A stretch of DNA of 62,948 bases from Bordetella parapertussis. Its GTDB lineage: Bacteria > Pseudomonadota > Gammaproteobacteria > Burkholderiales > Casimicrobiaceae. Where the stretch lies: assembly GCA_943331295.2 (NCBI GenBank), contig CALQLA020000030.1, forward strand, positions 1 to 62,948. The letters are read 5' to 3'. The notes below the pieces were generated by a model. It did no database searches and had not been told where the DNA came from. It was given only the letters and a program-made list of their open reading frames with translations. Below, piece by piece: positions 44,923-55,479 of the stretch (positions are counted from its first letter, which is position 1; the number at the start of each line of letters is the position of its first letter). The position numbers and the translations under genes were made by a program.

Positions 44923-44936
44923 TACACATCGTTACA
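44923..44936 (+). promoter_or_regulatory. RstA-like box upstream of the RND efflux operon
   Basis: TACACATCGTTACA differs at one base from the consensus TACATNTNGTTACA, keeping two TTACA units 10 bases apart. It lies 39 bases before the TTG start of the adaptor gene. A TACAAT sequence inside the box could double as a -10, and no -10 appears 22 bases downstream as it does at the Rhs gene. Binding could thus be activating or repressing. Confidence 0.45.
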
Positions 44937-44975
44937 ATTCTTGCGCTGCCGATCGCGCCAACAGGGGACAATTCG

Positions 44976-46415
44976 TTGTCCCGCCCTGTCCTGACCCGTG
45001 CCCCGATGACCTCCCCCGAAATCGCTTCCTCCGCCGCGGCCGCGCCTGCCCGCGGCGAATCCGCGCCTGCGCCCAAGCCGCAGCGCATGAGCCCGACGGG
45101 CCGCCCCGAGGGCGAATACCGGAGTGCGAAGCACGAAGCCAGGCGATTGATCCGCTGGCTCGTCCTGCTGCTCGTCGCGGTCGCCGCCGGCGGGGGCGGC
45201 TGGTGGTACTGGCAGTCGCGCACCCCGGCAACCGATGCGCCCGCCGTCGCGGGGAAGGGCCGGATGGATCCTTCGGCCCGCGCCGTCCCGGTGGTGGCCG
45301 CCGCCGCGCGGACGGGCAGCATCGACGTCTACGTCAACGCGCTGGGCACGGTGACCCCGCGCAACATGGTCGTGGTCAAGCCGCGGGTCGACGGCCAGCT
45401 GATGCGCATCGCGTTCAAGGAGGGCCAGCTCGTAAAGGCCGGGGAGCTGCTGGCGGAGATCGACCCGCGGCCGTTCCAGGTGCAGCTGACGCAGGCGCTG
45501 GGACAGATGGCGAAGGACCAGGCGCTGCTCAAGAACGCGCAGCTCGACGTCGAGCGCTACCGCACGCTGCTCGCGCAGGATTCCATCTCGAAGCAGCAGG
45601 TCGACACGCAGGAGGCGCTGGTCCGGCAATTCGAGGGCGCGGTGCAGTCGGACCAGGGTGCGATCGACAGCGCGCGGCTGCAGCTCGCCTACGCGAGCGT
45701 GACGGCGCCGATCAGCGGCCGCGTCGGCCTGCGGCAGGTCGATCCCGGCAACATCGTCCGTGCGTCCGATGCCACGGGACTCGTCGTGATCGCCGAGCTG
45801 CAGCCGATCAACGTCTTGTATCCGGTTCCCGAGGACAACGTGCCGCGCGTGATGGCGCGGCTTGCCGGCCGCGAGCCCGTCGTCGTCGACGCCTGGGACC
45901 GCGACCAGAAGGCGAAGCTCGCCACCGGCCGGCTCGTCACCGTCGACAACCAGATCGACACCGCAACCGGCACCGTGAAGCTGAAGGCCGAGTTCCCCAA
46001 CGACAAGCAGGCGCTGTTCCCGAACCAGTTCGTCAACGTCCGGATGCTCGTGGCGACGCTGGCCGACGCGACGCTGGTGCCGTCGGCGGCGATCCAGCGC
46101 GGCGCGCCGGGCACCTTCGCCTACGTCGTCAAGGACGACAACACCGTCACCGTCCGGCCGGTGAAGCTCGGCCCGGTGCAGGGCGAGGTCACCGCGATCG
46201 CGGGCGGCATCGCGCCGGGCGAGAAGGTGGTGATCGACGGGGCCGACAAGCTGCGCGAAGGCGCCAAGGTGGAGCTGATCACGCCCGAGGCGCGCACGGT
46301 CGCGCCGGCCGCCGGCAAGGGCCGCGGTGGCGGCGGCCGGCCGGCGCGCGCGGGTGCCGACACGGCGGCGGGCGCCCCGGCGACCCCGGCACCGCCGTCC
46401 AAAGCCGGTGGCTGA
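44976..46415 (+). CDS. mdtA: RND efflux membrane-fusion (adaptor) protein, MdtA-like
   Basis: A 479-residue periplasmic adaptor linking the inner-membrane pumps to the outer-membrane channel. TTG 44976 has AGGGGA 7 bases upstream. ATG 45006, ten codons further in, has no ribosome site but remains possible. One N-terminal membrane anchor is seen (residues 59-78), then the barrel-sandwich and hairpin region (VVVKPRVDGQLMRIAFKEGQLVKAG, coiled coil 170-240), the beta-barrel and the membrane-proximal domain. A Gly/Ala-rich tail of about 45 residues is extra. It is first in an operon of five. Confidence 0.9.
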   Translation: MSRPVLTRAPMTSPEIASSAAAAPARGESAPAPKPQRMSPTGRPEGEYRSAKHEARRLIRWLVLLLVAVAAGGGGWWYWQSRTPATDAPAVAGKGRMDPSARAVPVVAAAARTGSIDVYVNALGTVTPRNMVVVKPRVDGQLMRIAFKEGQLVKAGELLAEIDPRPFQVQLTQALGQMAKDQALLKNAQLDVERYRTLLAQDSISKQQVDTQEALVRQFEGAVQSDQGAIDSARLQLAYASVTAPISGRVGLRQVDPGNIVRASDATGLVVIAELQPINVLYPVPEDNVPRVMARLAGREPVVVDAWDRDQKAKLATGRLVTVDNQIDTATGTVKLKAEFPNDKQALFPNQFVNVRMLVATLADATLVPSAAIQRGAPGTFAYVVKDDNTVTVRPVKLGPVQGEVTAIAGGIAPGEKVVIDGADKLREGAKVELITPEARTVAPAAGKGRGGGGRPARAGADTAAGAPATPAPPSKAGG

Positions 46416-46454
46416 CCCCGCACCGCACGCCGGCCCGCCCGTGACCGCCGCGCC

Positions 46455-49400
46455 ATGAACCCGTCCCGCCTGTTCATCCTGCGGCCGGTGGCCACCACGC
46501 TGCTGATGGTGGCGGTGCTGCTCGCCGGCATCGTCGCGTACCGGGTGCTGCCGCTGTCCGCGCTGCCCGAGGTCGACTACCCGACGATCCAGGTCGTCAC
46601 GCTCTATCCGGGGGCGAGCCCGGACGTGATGGCGTCGTCGGTCACGGCGCCGCTCGAGCGGCAGTTCGGCCAGATGCCGGGCCTGAACCAGATGTCGTCG
46701 ACGAGTTCCGGCGGCGCGTCGGTGATCACGCTGCAGTTCAGCCTCGCGCTGTCGCTCGACATCGCCGAGCAGGAGGTGCAGGCGGCGATCAACGCGGCGG
46801 GCAGCTTCCTGCCCGCCGACCTGCCGAACCCGCCGATCTACAACAAGGTCAATCCGGCCGACACGCCGATCCTGACGCTCGCGCTCATCTCGCAGACGCT
46901 GCCGCTGCCGAAGCTCGAGGATCTCGCCGACACGCGGATCGCGCAGAAGATCTCGCAACTGCCGGGCGTGGGACTCGTCAGCATCAGCGGCGGCCAGCGG
47001 CCCGCCGTGCGGATCCAGGTCAATCCCAGGGCGATCGCCGCCTACGGGCTGTCGCTCGAGGACGTGCGCACCGCCATCGCCAATGCCAACACCAACCAGG
47101 CGAAGGGCAGCTTCGACGGCCCGACCCGCGCGTCGACGATCGACGCCAACGACCAGCTGAAGACCGCCGCCGAGTACCAGCAACTGATCATCGCGTACAG
47201 GAACGGCGCGCCGATCCGCCTCTCCGACGTCGCCGAGGCCGTCGAGGGGGCGGAGAATTCGCGCCTCGCGGCGTGGGCGAACAGCACGCCGGCGATCATC
47301 CTCAACGTCCAGCGCCAGCCCGGCACCAACGTCATCGAGGTCGTCGACCGGGTCAAGGAGCTGCTGCCGCGGCTGAAGGCCTCGCTGCCCGCCGCCGTCG
47401 ACGTGGTGCTGCTGACCGACCGCACCGTCACCATCCGCTCGTCGGTGCAGGACGTCCAGTTCGAGCTGCTGCTCGCGGTGGCGCTGGTCGTGATGGTGAT
47501 CTTCCTGTTCCTGCGCAACGTGCCGGCGACGCTGATCCCGAGCGTCGCGGTGCCGCTGTCGCTGGTCGGCACGTTCGGCGTGATGTACCTCGCCGGCTTC
47601 TCGATCAACAACCTCACGCTGATGGCGCTGACCATCGCCACGGGCTTCGTCGTCGACGACGCGATCGTCGTGATCGAGAACATCGCGCGCTACATCGAGG
47701 AAGGCGAGTCGCCGCTCGAGGCCGCGCTGAAGGGAACCAAGCAGATCGCGTTCACGATCATCTCGCTCACGTTCTCGCTGATCGCCGTGCTGATCCCGCT
47801 GCTGTTCATGGGCGACGTCGTCGGCCGGCTGTTCCGCGAGTTCGCGATCACGCTGGCGGTGTCGATCCTGATCTCGGCGGTGGTGTCGCTGACGCTGACG
47901 CCGATGATGTGCGCGAAGCTGCTGCACCACACGCCGCCGGAGAAGCAGGGCCGCTTCTACCGCTGGAGCGGCAACCTGTTCGAGCGGCTCATCGCGCGCT
48001 ACGGGCAGATGCTGACCTGGGTGCTCGATCGGCAGGCAGCCACGCTCGTCGTCGCGGTGCTGACGCTGGTGCTGACGGTCGTCCTCTACATCGTGATTCC
48101 GAAGGGCTTCTTCCCGATCCAGGACACGGGCGCGATCCAGGGCATCTCGGAGGCGCCGCAGACGATCTCGTTCGCGGCGATGGCCGAGCGGCAGCAGGCG
48201 CTTGCCAAGGTGGTGCTGGAGGATCCGGCGGTGGCGAGCCTCACGTCGTTCATCGGCGTCGACGGCACCAACGCCACGCTGAACAGCGGGCGGATGCTGA
48301 TCAACCTGAAGCCGCGCGCCGAGCGCAACGGCAGCGCGACGGAGATCATCCGCCGGCTGCAGGGAAAGCTCACGGCGGTCGACGGCATCGCGCTCTACAT
48401 GCAGCCGGTGCAGGACCTTTCGATCGAGGCGCGCGTCTCGCGCACCCAGTACCAGTTCACCGTCGAGGCCGTCGACGCGAAGGAGCTCGCGGCCTGGGTG
48501 CACAAGCTGGTCGACCGGCTGAAGACGGTGCCGCAGCTGGCCGACGTCGCGAGCGACCTGTCCGACGGCGGCCTGCAGGCCTACGTCGAGTTCGACCGCG
48601 CGATGGCGAGCCGGCTGGGGATCACGCCGGCGGCGATCGACAACGCGCTGTACAACGCCTTCGGCCAGCGGCTGGTCTCGACGATCTTCACGCAGTCGAA
48701 CCAGTATCGCGTGGTGCTGGAGGTGAAGCCCGAGTTCCAGCGCGGGCCGGCGGCGCTCGCCGACCTCTACGTCACGTCGACCGTCGCGGGGCAACCGTCG
48801 CAGCAGGTCCCGCTGTCGACGATCGCGCGGATCATCGAGCAGCCGGCGGCGCTCTCCATCAACCACATCGGCCAGTTCCCGGCCGCGACGGTGTCGTTCA
48901 ACCTGGCGCCCGGCGCGTCGCTCGGCGACGCCGTGGCCGCCGTGGAAAAGGTCAAGGCCGAGCTCGGGATGCCCGAGAGCGTGCAGATCAACTTCCAGGG
49001 CGCGGCGCTCGCGTTCCGCGCGTCGCTCGCCAGCGAGCTGTGGCTGATCCTCGCGGCCATCGTCACCATGTACATCGTGCTGGGCGTGCTCTACGAGAGC
49101 TTCATCCATCCGATCACGATCCTGTCGACGCTGCCCTCCGCCGGCGTCGGCGCGCTGCTGGCGCTGATCGTCTCGGGCAACGACCTGTCGATCATCGCGA
49201 TCATCGGCATCATCCTGCTGATCGGCATCGTCAAGAAGAACGCGATCATGATGATCGACTTCGCGCTCGACGCCGAGCGCACCCAGGGCATGGCGCCGCG
49301 CGACGCGATCTTCCAGGCCTGCCTGCTGCGCTTCCGGCCGATCATGATGACGACGATGGCGGCCATCCTCGGCGCGCTGCCGCTGATGATCGGCTGGGGC

Positions 49401-49583
49401 GAGGGCTCGGAGCTGCGGCATCCGCTGGGCATCGCGATGGTCGGCGGCCTGTTCCTGTCGCAGGCGCTGACGCTGTTCACGACGCCGGTGATCTACCTCG
49501 CGTTCGATGGGCTCGCGCGGCGCGCGAAGGCACGGCGGGCGGGCGCCCGGGCGGCGGCGGTGGAATCGGGGCAACCGCGGTGA
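46455..49583 (+). CDS. mdtB: RND multidrug efflux pump, MdtB-like
   Basis: A 1042-residue HAE1-type proton/drug antiporter of the inner membrane. The N-terminus [25 protein letters not shown] is typical of MdtB. Proton-relay Asp401-Asp402 is in [15 protein letters not shown], with the partner Lys in [16 protein letters not shown]. Twelve helices and two large periplasmic loops follow the usual plan. In E. coli, MdtB and MdtC form a mixed trimer exporting bile salts, novobiocin and metals. The next gene is the matching partner. Only 39 bases separate it from the adaptor gene. Confidence 0.92.
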   Translation: MNPSRLFILRPVATTLLMVAVLLAGIVAYRVLPLSALPEVDYPTIQVVTLYPGASPDVMASSVTAPLERQFGQMPGLNQMSSTSSGGASVITLQFSLALSLDIAEQEVQAAINAAGSFLPADLPNPPIYNKVNPADTPILTLALISQTLPLPKLEDLADTRIAQKISQLPGVGLVSISGGQRPAVRIQVNPRAIAAYGLSLEDVRTAIANANTNQAKGSFDGPTRASTIDANDQLKTAAEYQQLIIAYRNGAPIRLSDVAEAVEGAENSRLAAWANSTPAIILNVQRQPGTNVIEVVDRVKELLPRLKASLPAAVDVVLLTDRTVTIRSSVQDVQFELLLAVALVVMVIFLFLRNVPATLIPSVAVPLSLVGTFGVMYLAGFSINNLTLMALTIATGFVVDDAIVVIENIARYIEEGESPLEAALKGTKQIAFTIISLTFSLIAVLIPLLFMGDVVGRLFREFAITLAVSILISAVVSLTLTPMMCAKLLHHTPPEKQGRFYRWSGNLFERLIARYGQMLTWVLDRQAATLVVAVLTLVLTVVLYIVIPKGFFPIQDTGAIQGISEAPQTISFAAMAERQQALAKVVLEDPAVASLTSFIGVDGTNATLNSGRMLINLKPRAERNGSATEIIRRLQGKLTAVDGIALYMQPVQDLSIEARVSRTQYQFTVEAVDAKELAAWVHKLVDRLKTVPQLADVASDLSDGGLQAYVEFDRAMASRLGITPAAIDNALYNAFGQRLVSTIFTQSNQYRVVLEVKPEFQRGPAALADLYVTSTVAGQPSQQVPLSTIARIIEQPAALSINHIGQFPAATVSFNLAPGASLGDAVAAVEKVKAELGMPESVQINFQGAALAFRASLASELWLILAAIVTMYIVLGVLYESFIHPITILSTLPSAGVGALLALIVSGNDLSIIAIIGIILLIGIVKKNAIMMIDFALDAERTQGMAPRDAIFQACLLRFRPIMMTTMAAILGALPLMIGWGEGSELRHPLGIAMVGGLFLSQALTLFTTPVIYLAFDGLARRAKARRAGARAAAVESGQPR

Positions 49584-49608
49584 GGAACCGTGCCTTCATG
49601 CAGGATCG

Positions 49609-49640
49609 CCCCGGGTTTCGCGTTCGCTCAACCCGGGCTA
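49609..49640. repeat. CCCGGG-armed palindromic repeat inside the efflux operon
   Basis: It reads CCCCGGGTTTCGCG to CAACCCGGGCTA between the two pump genes. As an RNA hairpin it could protect the upstream message or lower expression of the second pump, which matters because the two pumps are needed in a fixed ratio. Confidence 0.7.
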
Positions 49641-49674
49641 AGCCCGTCGATAGGCCCGCCGTGGGTGATCGGCG

Positions 49675-52600
49675 ATGATGAACCTCTCGGCGCCGTTCAT
49701 CGACCGGCCGGTGGCGACCACGCTGCTGACGCTTGGCATCGCGCTGGCCGGCGCCATCGCGTTCCGGCTGCTGCCGGTGTCGCCGCTGCCGCAGGTCGAT
49801 TTCCCGACGATCTCCGTGCAGGCGTCGCTGCCGGGCGCCAGCCCCGAGACAATGGCGGCCACGGTGGCGACGCCGCTCGAGCGCTCGCTGGGCCGCATCG
49901 CCGGCGTCACCGAGATGACTTCGTCGAGCGCGCTGGGCTCGACCCGGATCACGCTGCAGTTCGACCTCTCGCGCGACATCGACGGCGCCGCGCGCGACGT
50001 GCAGGCGGCGATCAACGCGGCGCGCAGCCTGCTGCCGTCGGGACTGCCCAGCAACCCGTCGTACCGCAAGGTGAACCCGGCCGACGCGCCGATCATGATC
50101 CTCACGCTGACGTCGGAGACGATGACGCAGGGCCAGATGTACGACGCGGCCTCGACCATCATCGCGCAGAAGCTGTCGCAGCTCCCGGGCGTGGGCCAGG
50201 TGAGCGTCGGTGGCAGCTCGCTGCCCGCGGTGCGCGTCGAGCTCAACCCGGCGGCGCTCAACAAGTACGGCGTCGGCGTCGAGGAGGTGCGCGCCGCGAT
50301 CGCGGCGACCAACGCCAACCGGCCCAAGGGCTCGGTCGAGGACGGCGACCGGCACTGGCAGGTCTACGCCAACGACCAGGCGAAGACCGCCGCCGAGTAC
50401 CTGCCGCTGATCGTCTCCTACCGCAACGGCAACCCGGTGCAGCTGTCCGAGGTGGCGGAGGTCGTCGATTCGGTGCAGGACCTGCGCAATGCCGGCATGG
50501 CCAACGGCAAGCCGTCGGTGCTCGTGATCGTCAACCGCCAGCCGAACGCCAACATCATCGAGACCGTCGACCGCGTGACGGCGATGCTGCCGGCGCTGCG
50601 CGCATCGATCCCCAGCGCGATCACGCTGACGCCGGCGATGGAGCGCACCGCGACGATCCGCGCCAGCCTGCGCGACGTCGGCCGCTCGCTCGCCATTTCG
50701 GTCGGCCTCGTCATCCTGGTCGTGTTCGCGTTCCTGCGCGACGGCCGCGCGACGCTGATCCCCAGCATCGCCGTGCCGGTGTCGCTGGTCGGCACCTTCG
50801 GCTTCATGTACCTGTTCGGCTTCTCGATCAACAACTTCACGCTGATGGCGCTGACCATCGCCACCGGCTTCGTCGTCGACGACGCGATCGTCGTGCTCGA
50901 GAATACCTCGCGCCATATCGAAGCCGGGATGAAGCCGTTCGCGGCGGCGCTGCGGGGGGCCAGCGAAGTGGGATTCACCGTGCTGTCGATGAGCCTGTCG
51001 CTGATCGCCGTGTTCATCCCGATCCTGATGATGGGCGGCATCGTCGGCCGGCTCTTCCGCGAATTCGCGATCACGCTGTCGGTGGCGATCCTGATCTCGC
51101 TCGTCGTGTCGCTGACGACCACGCCGATGATGTGCGCGCGCCTGCTGCGCCCGTCGGCCGAGCGCAAGCAGGGTCGCCTCGGCCGCTGGAGCGAGCGGGC
51201 CTACCGACGGCTCCTCGCCGCCTATGGCACGGCGCTGGCCTGGGGGCTCTCCCACGGCGTCCTGGTGATGCTGGTCCTGCTCGCCACGATCTGCCTCAAC
51301 GTCTGGCTGTACGTGGTGATCCCCAAGGGCTTCTTCCCGCAGCAGGACACCGGCCGCCTCGTCGGCGGCATCCAGGCCGACCAGAGCATCTCGTTCCAGG
51401 CGATGCGGCAGAAGCTCGCCGACTTCCAGACCATCGTCAGCGCCGACCCCGCCGTCGAGAACGTCGTCGGCTTTACCGGCGGCGCGCAGCGCAATTCCGG
51501 GATGATGTTCGTCGCGCTGAAGCCCGTCGCCGACCGCAAGGAGACCGCGGACCAGGTGATCGCGCGGCTGCGCGGGAAGCTCGCGAAGGAACCCGGCGCC
51601 AGCCTGTTCCTGCAGCCGGTGCAGGACATCCGCATCGGCGGCCGCCAGTCCAACGCGCAGTACCAGTTCACGCTGCAGGCGGACGACCTGGCCGAGCTCC
51701 GCGCGTGGGAGCCGAAGATCCGCGCCGCGCTGTCGCAGGTTCCGGAGCTGGCCGACGTCAATACCGACCAGCAGGACAAGGGGCTGCAGACGTCGATCGT
51801 GATCGACCGCGACACCGCGACGCGGCTCTCCGTCACGCCGCGGATGATCGACACCACGCTGAACGACCTGTTCGGCCAGCGGCAGGTGTCGACGATCTTC
51901 GCGCAGCTGAACCAGTACCGCGTGGTGATGGAGGCCGCGCCGGAGCACTGGCAGTCGCCGGAAGTGCTGAAGACCGTGTACGTGAGCACCGCGACCGGCG
52001 CGCAGGTGCCGCTGTCGGCGTTCGCGACGTTCGGCCCGACCAACACCGCGCTGGGCGTGAACCACCAGGGCCAGTTCGTCGCATCGACGATCTCGTTCAA
52101 CCTCGCCCCGGACGTCTCGCTGTCGCAGGCGACCCGCGCCGTCACCGACACCCTCGCCCGTATCGGCGTGCCCGACACCGTGCGCGGCACGTTCCAGGGC
52201 AGCGCGCGCGTGTTCCAGGCCTCGCTCGCGAGCCAGCCCTGGCTCATCCTGATGGCGCTGGTCACGCTCTACATCGTGCTGGGCGTGCTCTACGAGAGCT
52301 ACGTGCACCCGCTCACGATCCTGTCGACGCTGCCGTCGGCGGGCGTCGGCGCGCTGCTCGCGCTGATGGCGTTCAAGACCGACTTCACGATCATCGCGTT
52401 CATCGGCGTCATCCTGCTGATCGGCATCGTGAAGAAGAACGCGATCATGATGATCGACTTCGCGCTCGCCGCCGAGCGCACGCGCGGCCTGTCGTCGCGC
52501 GACGCGATCTTCGAGGCCTGCCTGCTGCGCTTCCGCCCGATCCTGATGACCACGATGGCGGCGATGCTGGGCGCGCTGCCGCTGGCGCTGGGCGCCGGCG

Positions 52601-52782
52601 ACGGCGCCGAGATGCGGCGCCCGCTCGGCATCGCCATCGTCGGCGGGCTGGCGTTCAGCCAGCTGCTGACGCTGTTCACCACGCCCGTGGTCTACCTCTA
52701 CCTCGACCGCTTCCGGCTGTGGGCCGATCGCGGCTGGACCAGACGCGCGCGGGTCGCGCTGCCGGTACCGGTGCCGGATTGA
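49675..52782 (+). CDS. mdtC: RND multidrug efflux pump, MdtC-like
   Basis: A 1035-residue RND pump, clearly a paralog of the preceding one. It begins [20 protein letters not shown], as MdtC does, and has proton-relay Asp402-Asp403 ([16 protein letters not shown]) and Lys in [21 protein letters not shown]. It completes the MdtB2C-type heterotrimer with the adaptor and the outer-membrane factor. The 91-base gap from the first pump is filled largely by a palindromic repeat. The next gene starts within 20 bases. Confidence 0.92.
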   Translation: MMNLSAPFIDRPVATTLLTLGIALAGAIAFRLLPVSPLPQVDFPTISVQASLPGASPETMAATVATPLERSLGRIAGVTEMTSSSALGSTRITLQFDLSRDIDGAARDVQAAINAARSLLPSGLPSNPSYRKVNPADAPIMILTLTSETMTQGQMYDAASTIIAQKLSQLPGVGQVSVGGSSLPAVRVELNPAALNKYGVGVEEVRAAIAATNANRPKGSVEDGDRHWQVYANDQAKTAAEYLPLIVSYRNGNPVQLSEVAEVVDSVQDLRNAGMANGKPSVLVIVNRQPNANIIETVDRVTAMLPALRASIPSAITLTPAMERTATIRASLRDVGRSLAISVGLVILVVFAFLRDGRATLIPSIAVPVSLVGTFGFMYLFGFSINNFTLMALTIATGFVVDDAIVVLENTSRHIEAGMKPFAAALRGASEVGFTVLSMSLSLIAVFIPILMMGGIVGRLFREFAITLSVAILISLVVSLTTTPMMCARLLRPSAERKQGRLGRWSERAYRRLLAAYGTALAWGLSHGVLVMLVLLATICLNVWLYVVIPKGFFPQQDTGRLVGGIQADQSISFQAMRQKLADFQTIVSADPAVENVVGFTGGAQRNSGMMFVALKPVADRKETADQVIARLRGKLAKEPGASLFLQPVQDIRIGGRQSNAQYQFTLQADDLAELRAWEPKIRAALSQVPELADVNTDQQDKGLQTSIVIDRDTATRLSVTPRMIDTTLNDLFGQRQVSTIFAQLNQYRVVMEAAPEHWQSPEVLKTVYVSTATGAQVPLSAFATFGPTNTALGVNHQGQFVASTISFNLAPDVSLSQATRAVTDTLARIGVPDTVRGTFQGSARVFQASLASQPWLILMALVTLYIVLGVLYESYVHPLTILSTLPSAGVGALLALMAFKTDFTIIAFIGVILLIGIVKKNAIMMIDFALAAERTRGLSSRDAIFEACLLRFRPILMTTMAAMLGALPLALGAGDGAEMRRPLGIAIVGGLAFSQLLTLFTTPVVYLYLDRFRLWADRGWTRRARVALPVPVPD

Positions 52783-52798
52783 AGGAATGCGAACGACG

Positions 52799-54244
52799 AT
52801 GAGACGGATGACGACGATGGCCGCGCTGCGACGCGGGCTGGTGCCGGCCGCGCTGGCGCTCGCGGTCGCGGGCTGCATGGTGGGGCCCGACTACGTGCGC
52901 CCGGCGGCGCCCGCGCCCGCCGCTTACAAGGAGATGCAGGGCTGGAAGGCCGCGCAGCCGCAGGATACCGCCCCCCGCGGCAAGTGGTGGCTGGTGTTTC
53001 GCGACCCCGACCTCGACGCGCTGGAGGCGCAGGTCGACCTCGGCAACCAGTCGATCCAGGCCGCCGCGGCCCGCGTGCGCGAGGCGCAGGCCGCCACCGA
53101 CGCCGCGCGCGCCGGACTCTTTCCCGGCGTCGGCGCGGGCGCCAGTGCCGGGCGCAGTTCCCGCACGACCGGCAGCCCGTCGGTCGCCAACGCCTACAAC
53201 GCCGCGCTCGACGTCAGCTGGGAAGTCGACCTGTGGGGTCGCGTGCGGCGCGGCGTCGAGGCGAGCGCCGCCACCGCGCAGGCCTCGACCGCCGACCTCG
53301 CGGCGGCGACGCTGTCGGCGCAGGCGCTGCTCGCGCAGAGCTACTTCCTGCTGCGGGTGCAGGACGCGCAGATCGCGCTGCTGCGCGACACTGCGGCCGG
53401 CTACGAGAAGTCGCTGCAGCTGACGAAGAACCAGTACGCGGCCGGCATCGTCGCGCGCGGCGATGTCGCGCAGGCGGAGGCGCAGCTGAAGTCGACGCAG
53501 GCACAGGTGTACGACGCCGCGATCTCGCGGGCGCAGTTCGAGCACGCGATCGCGGTGCTGGTCGGCAAGCCGCCGGCCGAACTCGCCATCGTCCCCAAGT
53601 CGCTGGCAGCCGTGTTTCCGGTCATTCCGGTCGCGCTGCCGTCGGAACTGCTCGAACGGCGCCCGGACATCGCGGCCGCCGAGCGGCGCACGGCCGCCGC
53701 CAACGCGCAGATCGGCGTCGCGCAGGCGGCGTTCTACCCCTCGCTGTCGCTGTCGGCGGGCGGCGGCCTGCAGAGCTCCGCGCTTGGCGACCTCCTGTCG
53801 CTGCCGAGCCGCTACTGGGCGCTGGGCGCCGGCCTCGCCCAGACGATCTTCGACGCGGGACTGCGCAGCGCGCAGAAGGCGCAGGCGGTGGCAGCCTACG
53901 ACGAGACCGTGGCGAACTACCGCGGCACGGTGCTGACGGCTTTCCAGGAAGTCGAGGACAACCTGGTCGCCTTGTCGCTGCTGGAGCAGGAGGCCGCGGT
54001 GCAGGCCGAGGCAGTCGCCGCCGCGCGACAGTCGGTGACCATCGCCACCAACCAGTACAAGGCCGGCATCGCGACCTACATCGCGGTGGTCGTGCTGCAG
54101 GCGGGCGCCCTCAGCAACGAGCGCACCGAGCTCGCGATCCTCGCCCGGCGGCTCTCGGCGAGCGTCGGGCTGATCAAGGCGCTGGGGGGCGGCTGGGACG
54201 CGGCGGACCTCGCCCCGGCGCAACGCGTGGCGGCCAGTCCGTGA
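52799..54244 (+). CDS. Outer-membrane efflux lipoprotein, NodT/OprM family
   Basis: About 481 residues. The signal peptide ends in a lipobox (LALAVAGC, Cys26), so the protein is lipid-anchored to the outer membrane. The mature start MVGPDYVRPAAPAPAAYKEM is the NodT hallmark. Two TolC-like repeats follow, each with long helices (IQAAAARVREAQAATDAARAG, YEKSLQLTKNQYAAGIVARGD, VTIATNQYKAGIATYIAVV). It closes the tripartite pump. AAGGA at 52782-52786 suits ATG 52799 better than ATG 52787, which it touches. The stop overlaps the next start (GTGA). Confidence 0.88.
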   Translation: MRRMTTMAALRRGLVPAALALAVAGCMVGPDYVRPAAPAPAAYKEMQGWKAAQPQDTAPRGKWWLVFRDPDLDALEAQVDLGNQSIQAAAARVREAQAATDAARAGLFPGVGAGASAGRSSRTTGSPSVANAYNAALDVSWEVDLWGRVRRGVEASAATAQASTADLAAATLSAQALLAQSYFLLRVQDAQIALLRDTAAGYEKSLQLTKNQYAAGIVARGDVAQAEAQLKSTQAQVYDAAISRAQFEHAIAVLVGKPPAELAIVPKSLAAVFPVIPVALPSELLERRPDIAAAERRTAAANAQIGVAQAAFYPSLSLSAGGGLQSSALGDLLSLPSRYWALGAGLAQTIFDAGLRSAQKAQAVAAYDETVANYRGTVLTAFQEVEDNLVALSLLEQEAAVQAEAVAAARQSVTIATNQYKAGIATYIAVVVLQAGALSNERTELAILARRLSASVGLIKALGGGWDAADLAPAQRVAASP

Positions 54245-54633
54245 CCAACGCCGCAACCGCGTTCGTCCGCCGGCTGTGGTGGGCCGTCGGCTGGTTCGGC
54301 GTGGGACTGGTCGTCTACCTGTCGCTGATGCACAACCCGCCGCAGCTCGATGTGACGCAAGGCGACAAGCTGCAGCATGCCGCCGCCTACGCCGCGCTGA
54401 TGCTGTGGTTTGCGCACCTCTCCCCGCGGCCGTCGCGGCGCATCATCGCCGCCACGCTCATCGTCGGCCTCGGCATCGGCATGGAATTCGCGCAGGGCGC
54501 GACCGACTACCGGGCGTTCTCGTATGGCGACATGCTGGCGGATGCGGTCGGCGTCGGCATCGGCTGGGCGCTCGCGCCGCCGCGGCTGCCGGACTTCCTG
54601 GCGCTCGCGCAGCGATTCGCGGCGCGCTTCTAG
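54241..54633 (+). CDS. VanZ-like membrane protein
   Basis: A 130-residue protein with four predicted membrane helices (WWAVGWFGVGLVVYLSL, AAAYAALMLWFAHL, RIIAATLIVGLGIGMEFAQG, ADAVGVGIGWALAP). It has the VanZ-like pattern KLQHAAAYAALMLWF and GMEFAQGATDYRAFSYGDMLAD. VanZ lowers teicoplanin sensitivity in enterococci. In proteobacteria the family's role is unknown. GTG 54241 overlaps the stop of the outer-membrane factor gene, tying its translation to the efflux operon. Confidence 0.78.
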   Translation: MTNAATAFVRRLWWAVGWFGVGLVVYLSLMHNPPQLDVTQGDKLQHAAAYAALMLWFAHLSPRPSRRIIAATLIVGLGIGMEFAQGATDYRAFSYGDMLADAVGVGIGWALAPPRLPDFLALAQRFAARF

Positions 54634-54693
54634 CGCCGCAACCGGGCAGCGATCGAACCGCCGTCGTCCCGTGCGTGGCGCCCGTACCCCCAA

Positions 54694-54724
54694 AGCCCGG
54701 GTTGGGCGACGCGAAACCCGGGGG
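54694..54724. repeat. CCCGGG-armed palindromic repeat
   Basis: AGCCCGGGTTGGGCG to AAACCCGGGG, between the convergent VanZ-like and exported-protein genes. Same arms as the other copies, with one base changed in the loop. Confidence 0.65.
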
Positions 54725-54733
54725 CGCATCAAC

Positions 54734-55195
54734 TCATTGCGCGGCGACGCTGAATGCCCCCGGCATCACGCTCAGCACCCAGTATTTCCATTTCGGGACG
54801 TCGTGGAAGGGCAGCGTGGACCCGTCCTTGCCGGGGACGGGCCGCCCGTCCTTCAGTGCGTGGGCGATCGACGGCCGCTGCCCGGGCTGCGGATTGCATG
54901 CCCAGTTGTTCCGGTCGGTGACCACGCAGTCGGCATACTTGTCCGAGGGCTCGCTCGATTCGCGGACCCAGTAGAGCACCTCCTGCCGGCGCGGGCTCGC
55001 GCGAAACGCGTAGCGGTCGCCGGCGACCATCGAGCCGGTGCAGCGCGCGCCGTCCCAGGTGCCGCGTTCGCACTTCACCGAGTAGATCGTGCGCTCGCCC
55101 TGGAGGGTGATCCGGTCGCTGCCCCAGACCATCATGACGAGAACGATGAGCACGGCCACGCCGAGCAGGATTCCGCTGAACGACTTGCGTTTCAT
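54734..55195 (-). CDS. Membrane-anchored small protein, unknown function
   Basis: 153 residues from ATG 55195, with a single N-terminal membrane segment (ILLGVAVLIVLVMMVWG) and the rest outside the cytosol. The outer part has four Cys (VKCERGTWDGARC, DCVVTDRNNWAC) that probably form two disulfides, and several Trp/Tyr (EVLYWVRESSEPSDKYADC). I recognise no family. GAGG lies 14 bases before the start. The longer upstream frame has no credible start. Confidence 0.6.
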   Translation of the reverse strand: MKRKSFSGILLGVAVLIVLVMMVWGSDRITLQGERTIYSVKCERGTWDGARCTGSMVAGDRYAFRASPRRQEVLYWVRESSEPSDKYADCVVTDRNNWACNPQPGQRPSIAHALKDGRPVPGKDGSTLPFHDVPKWKYWVLSVMPGAFSVAAQ

Positions 55196-55213
55196 TGCTG
55201 CAATGACCTCGCC

Positions 55214-55232
55214 GGCACATAGGAAGTGTGCC
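55214..55232. promoter_or_regulatory. Inverted repeat upstream of the membrane-anchored protein gene
   Basis: GGCACA and TGTGCC are separated by 7 bases, located 19 bases upstream of the start at 55195. It could be an operator or a leader hairpin. No further support is seen. Confidence 0.25.
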
Positions 55233-55376
55233 GCGACGCTACGCCGATGGGCGCGGAGGGTCAAGGCGCGGCTTGCGCTGCACCGCGCCACCGCGCCGAC
55301 GGCCGGTTTGCTCGGGCCGTCGAGTGCCGCCGCGCACGGGCCGGCCACGGTGGACGATGAAGTTATGACACTCGGA

Positions 55377-55405
55377 TTGACAACGCGCGAGGAAGGCGGT
55401 ATTTG
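55377..55405 (+). promoter_or_regulatory. Predicted promoter of the exported-protein gene at 55480
   Basis: A perfect TTGACA -35 (55377-55382), a 17-base spacer, and TATTTG as a weak -10 (55400-55405), about 70 bases before the start codon. It is the best-formed -35 seen in the window. Confidence 0.45.
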
Positions 55406-55479
55406 ATGAATTTACCGGCGCCCGCGCCACGCGGGCCGCCGGTGGACGTTCTACGGATGAAGACTCGAGGGAGACACTG

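Noticed and set aside
44922..52878. Very long minus-strand frames opposite the RND pump genes
   Set aside because: They read as Arg/Asp/His-rich low-complexity sequence and mirror the codon bias of the pump genes. No domain or start region was found.
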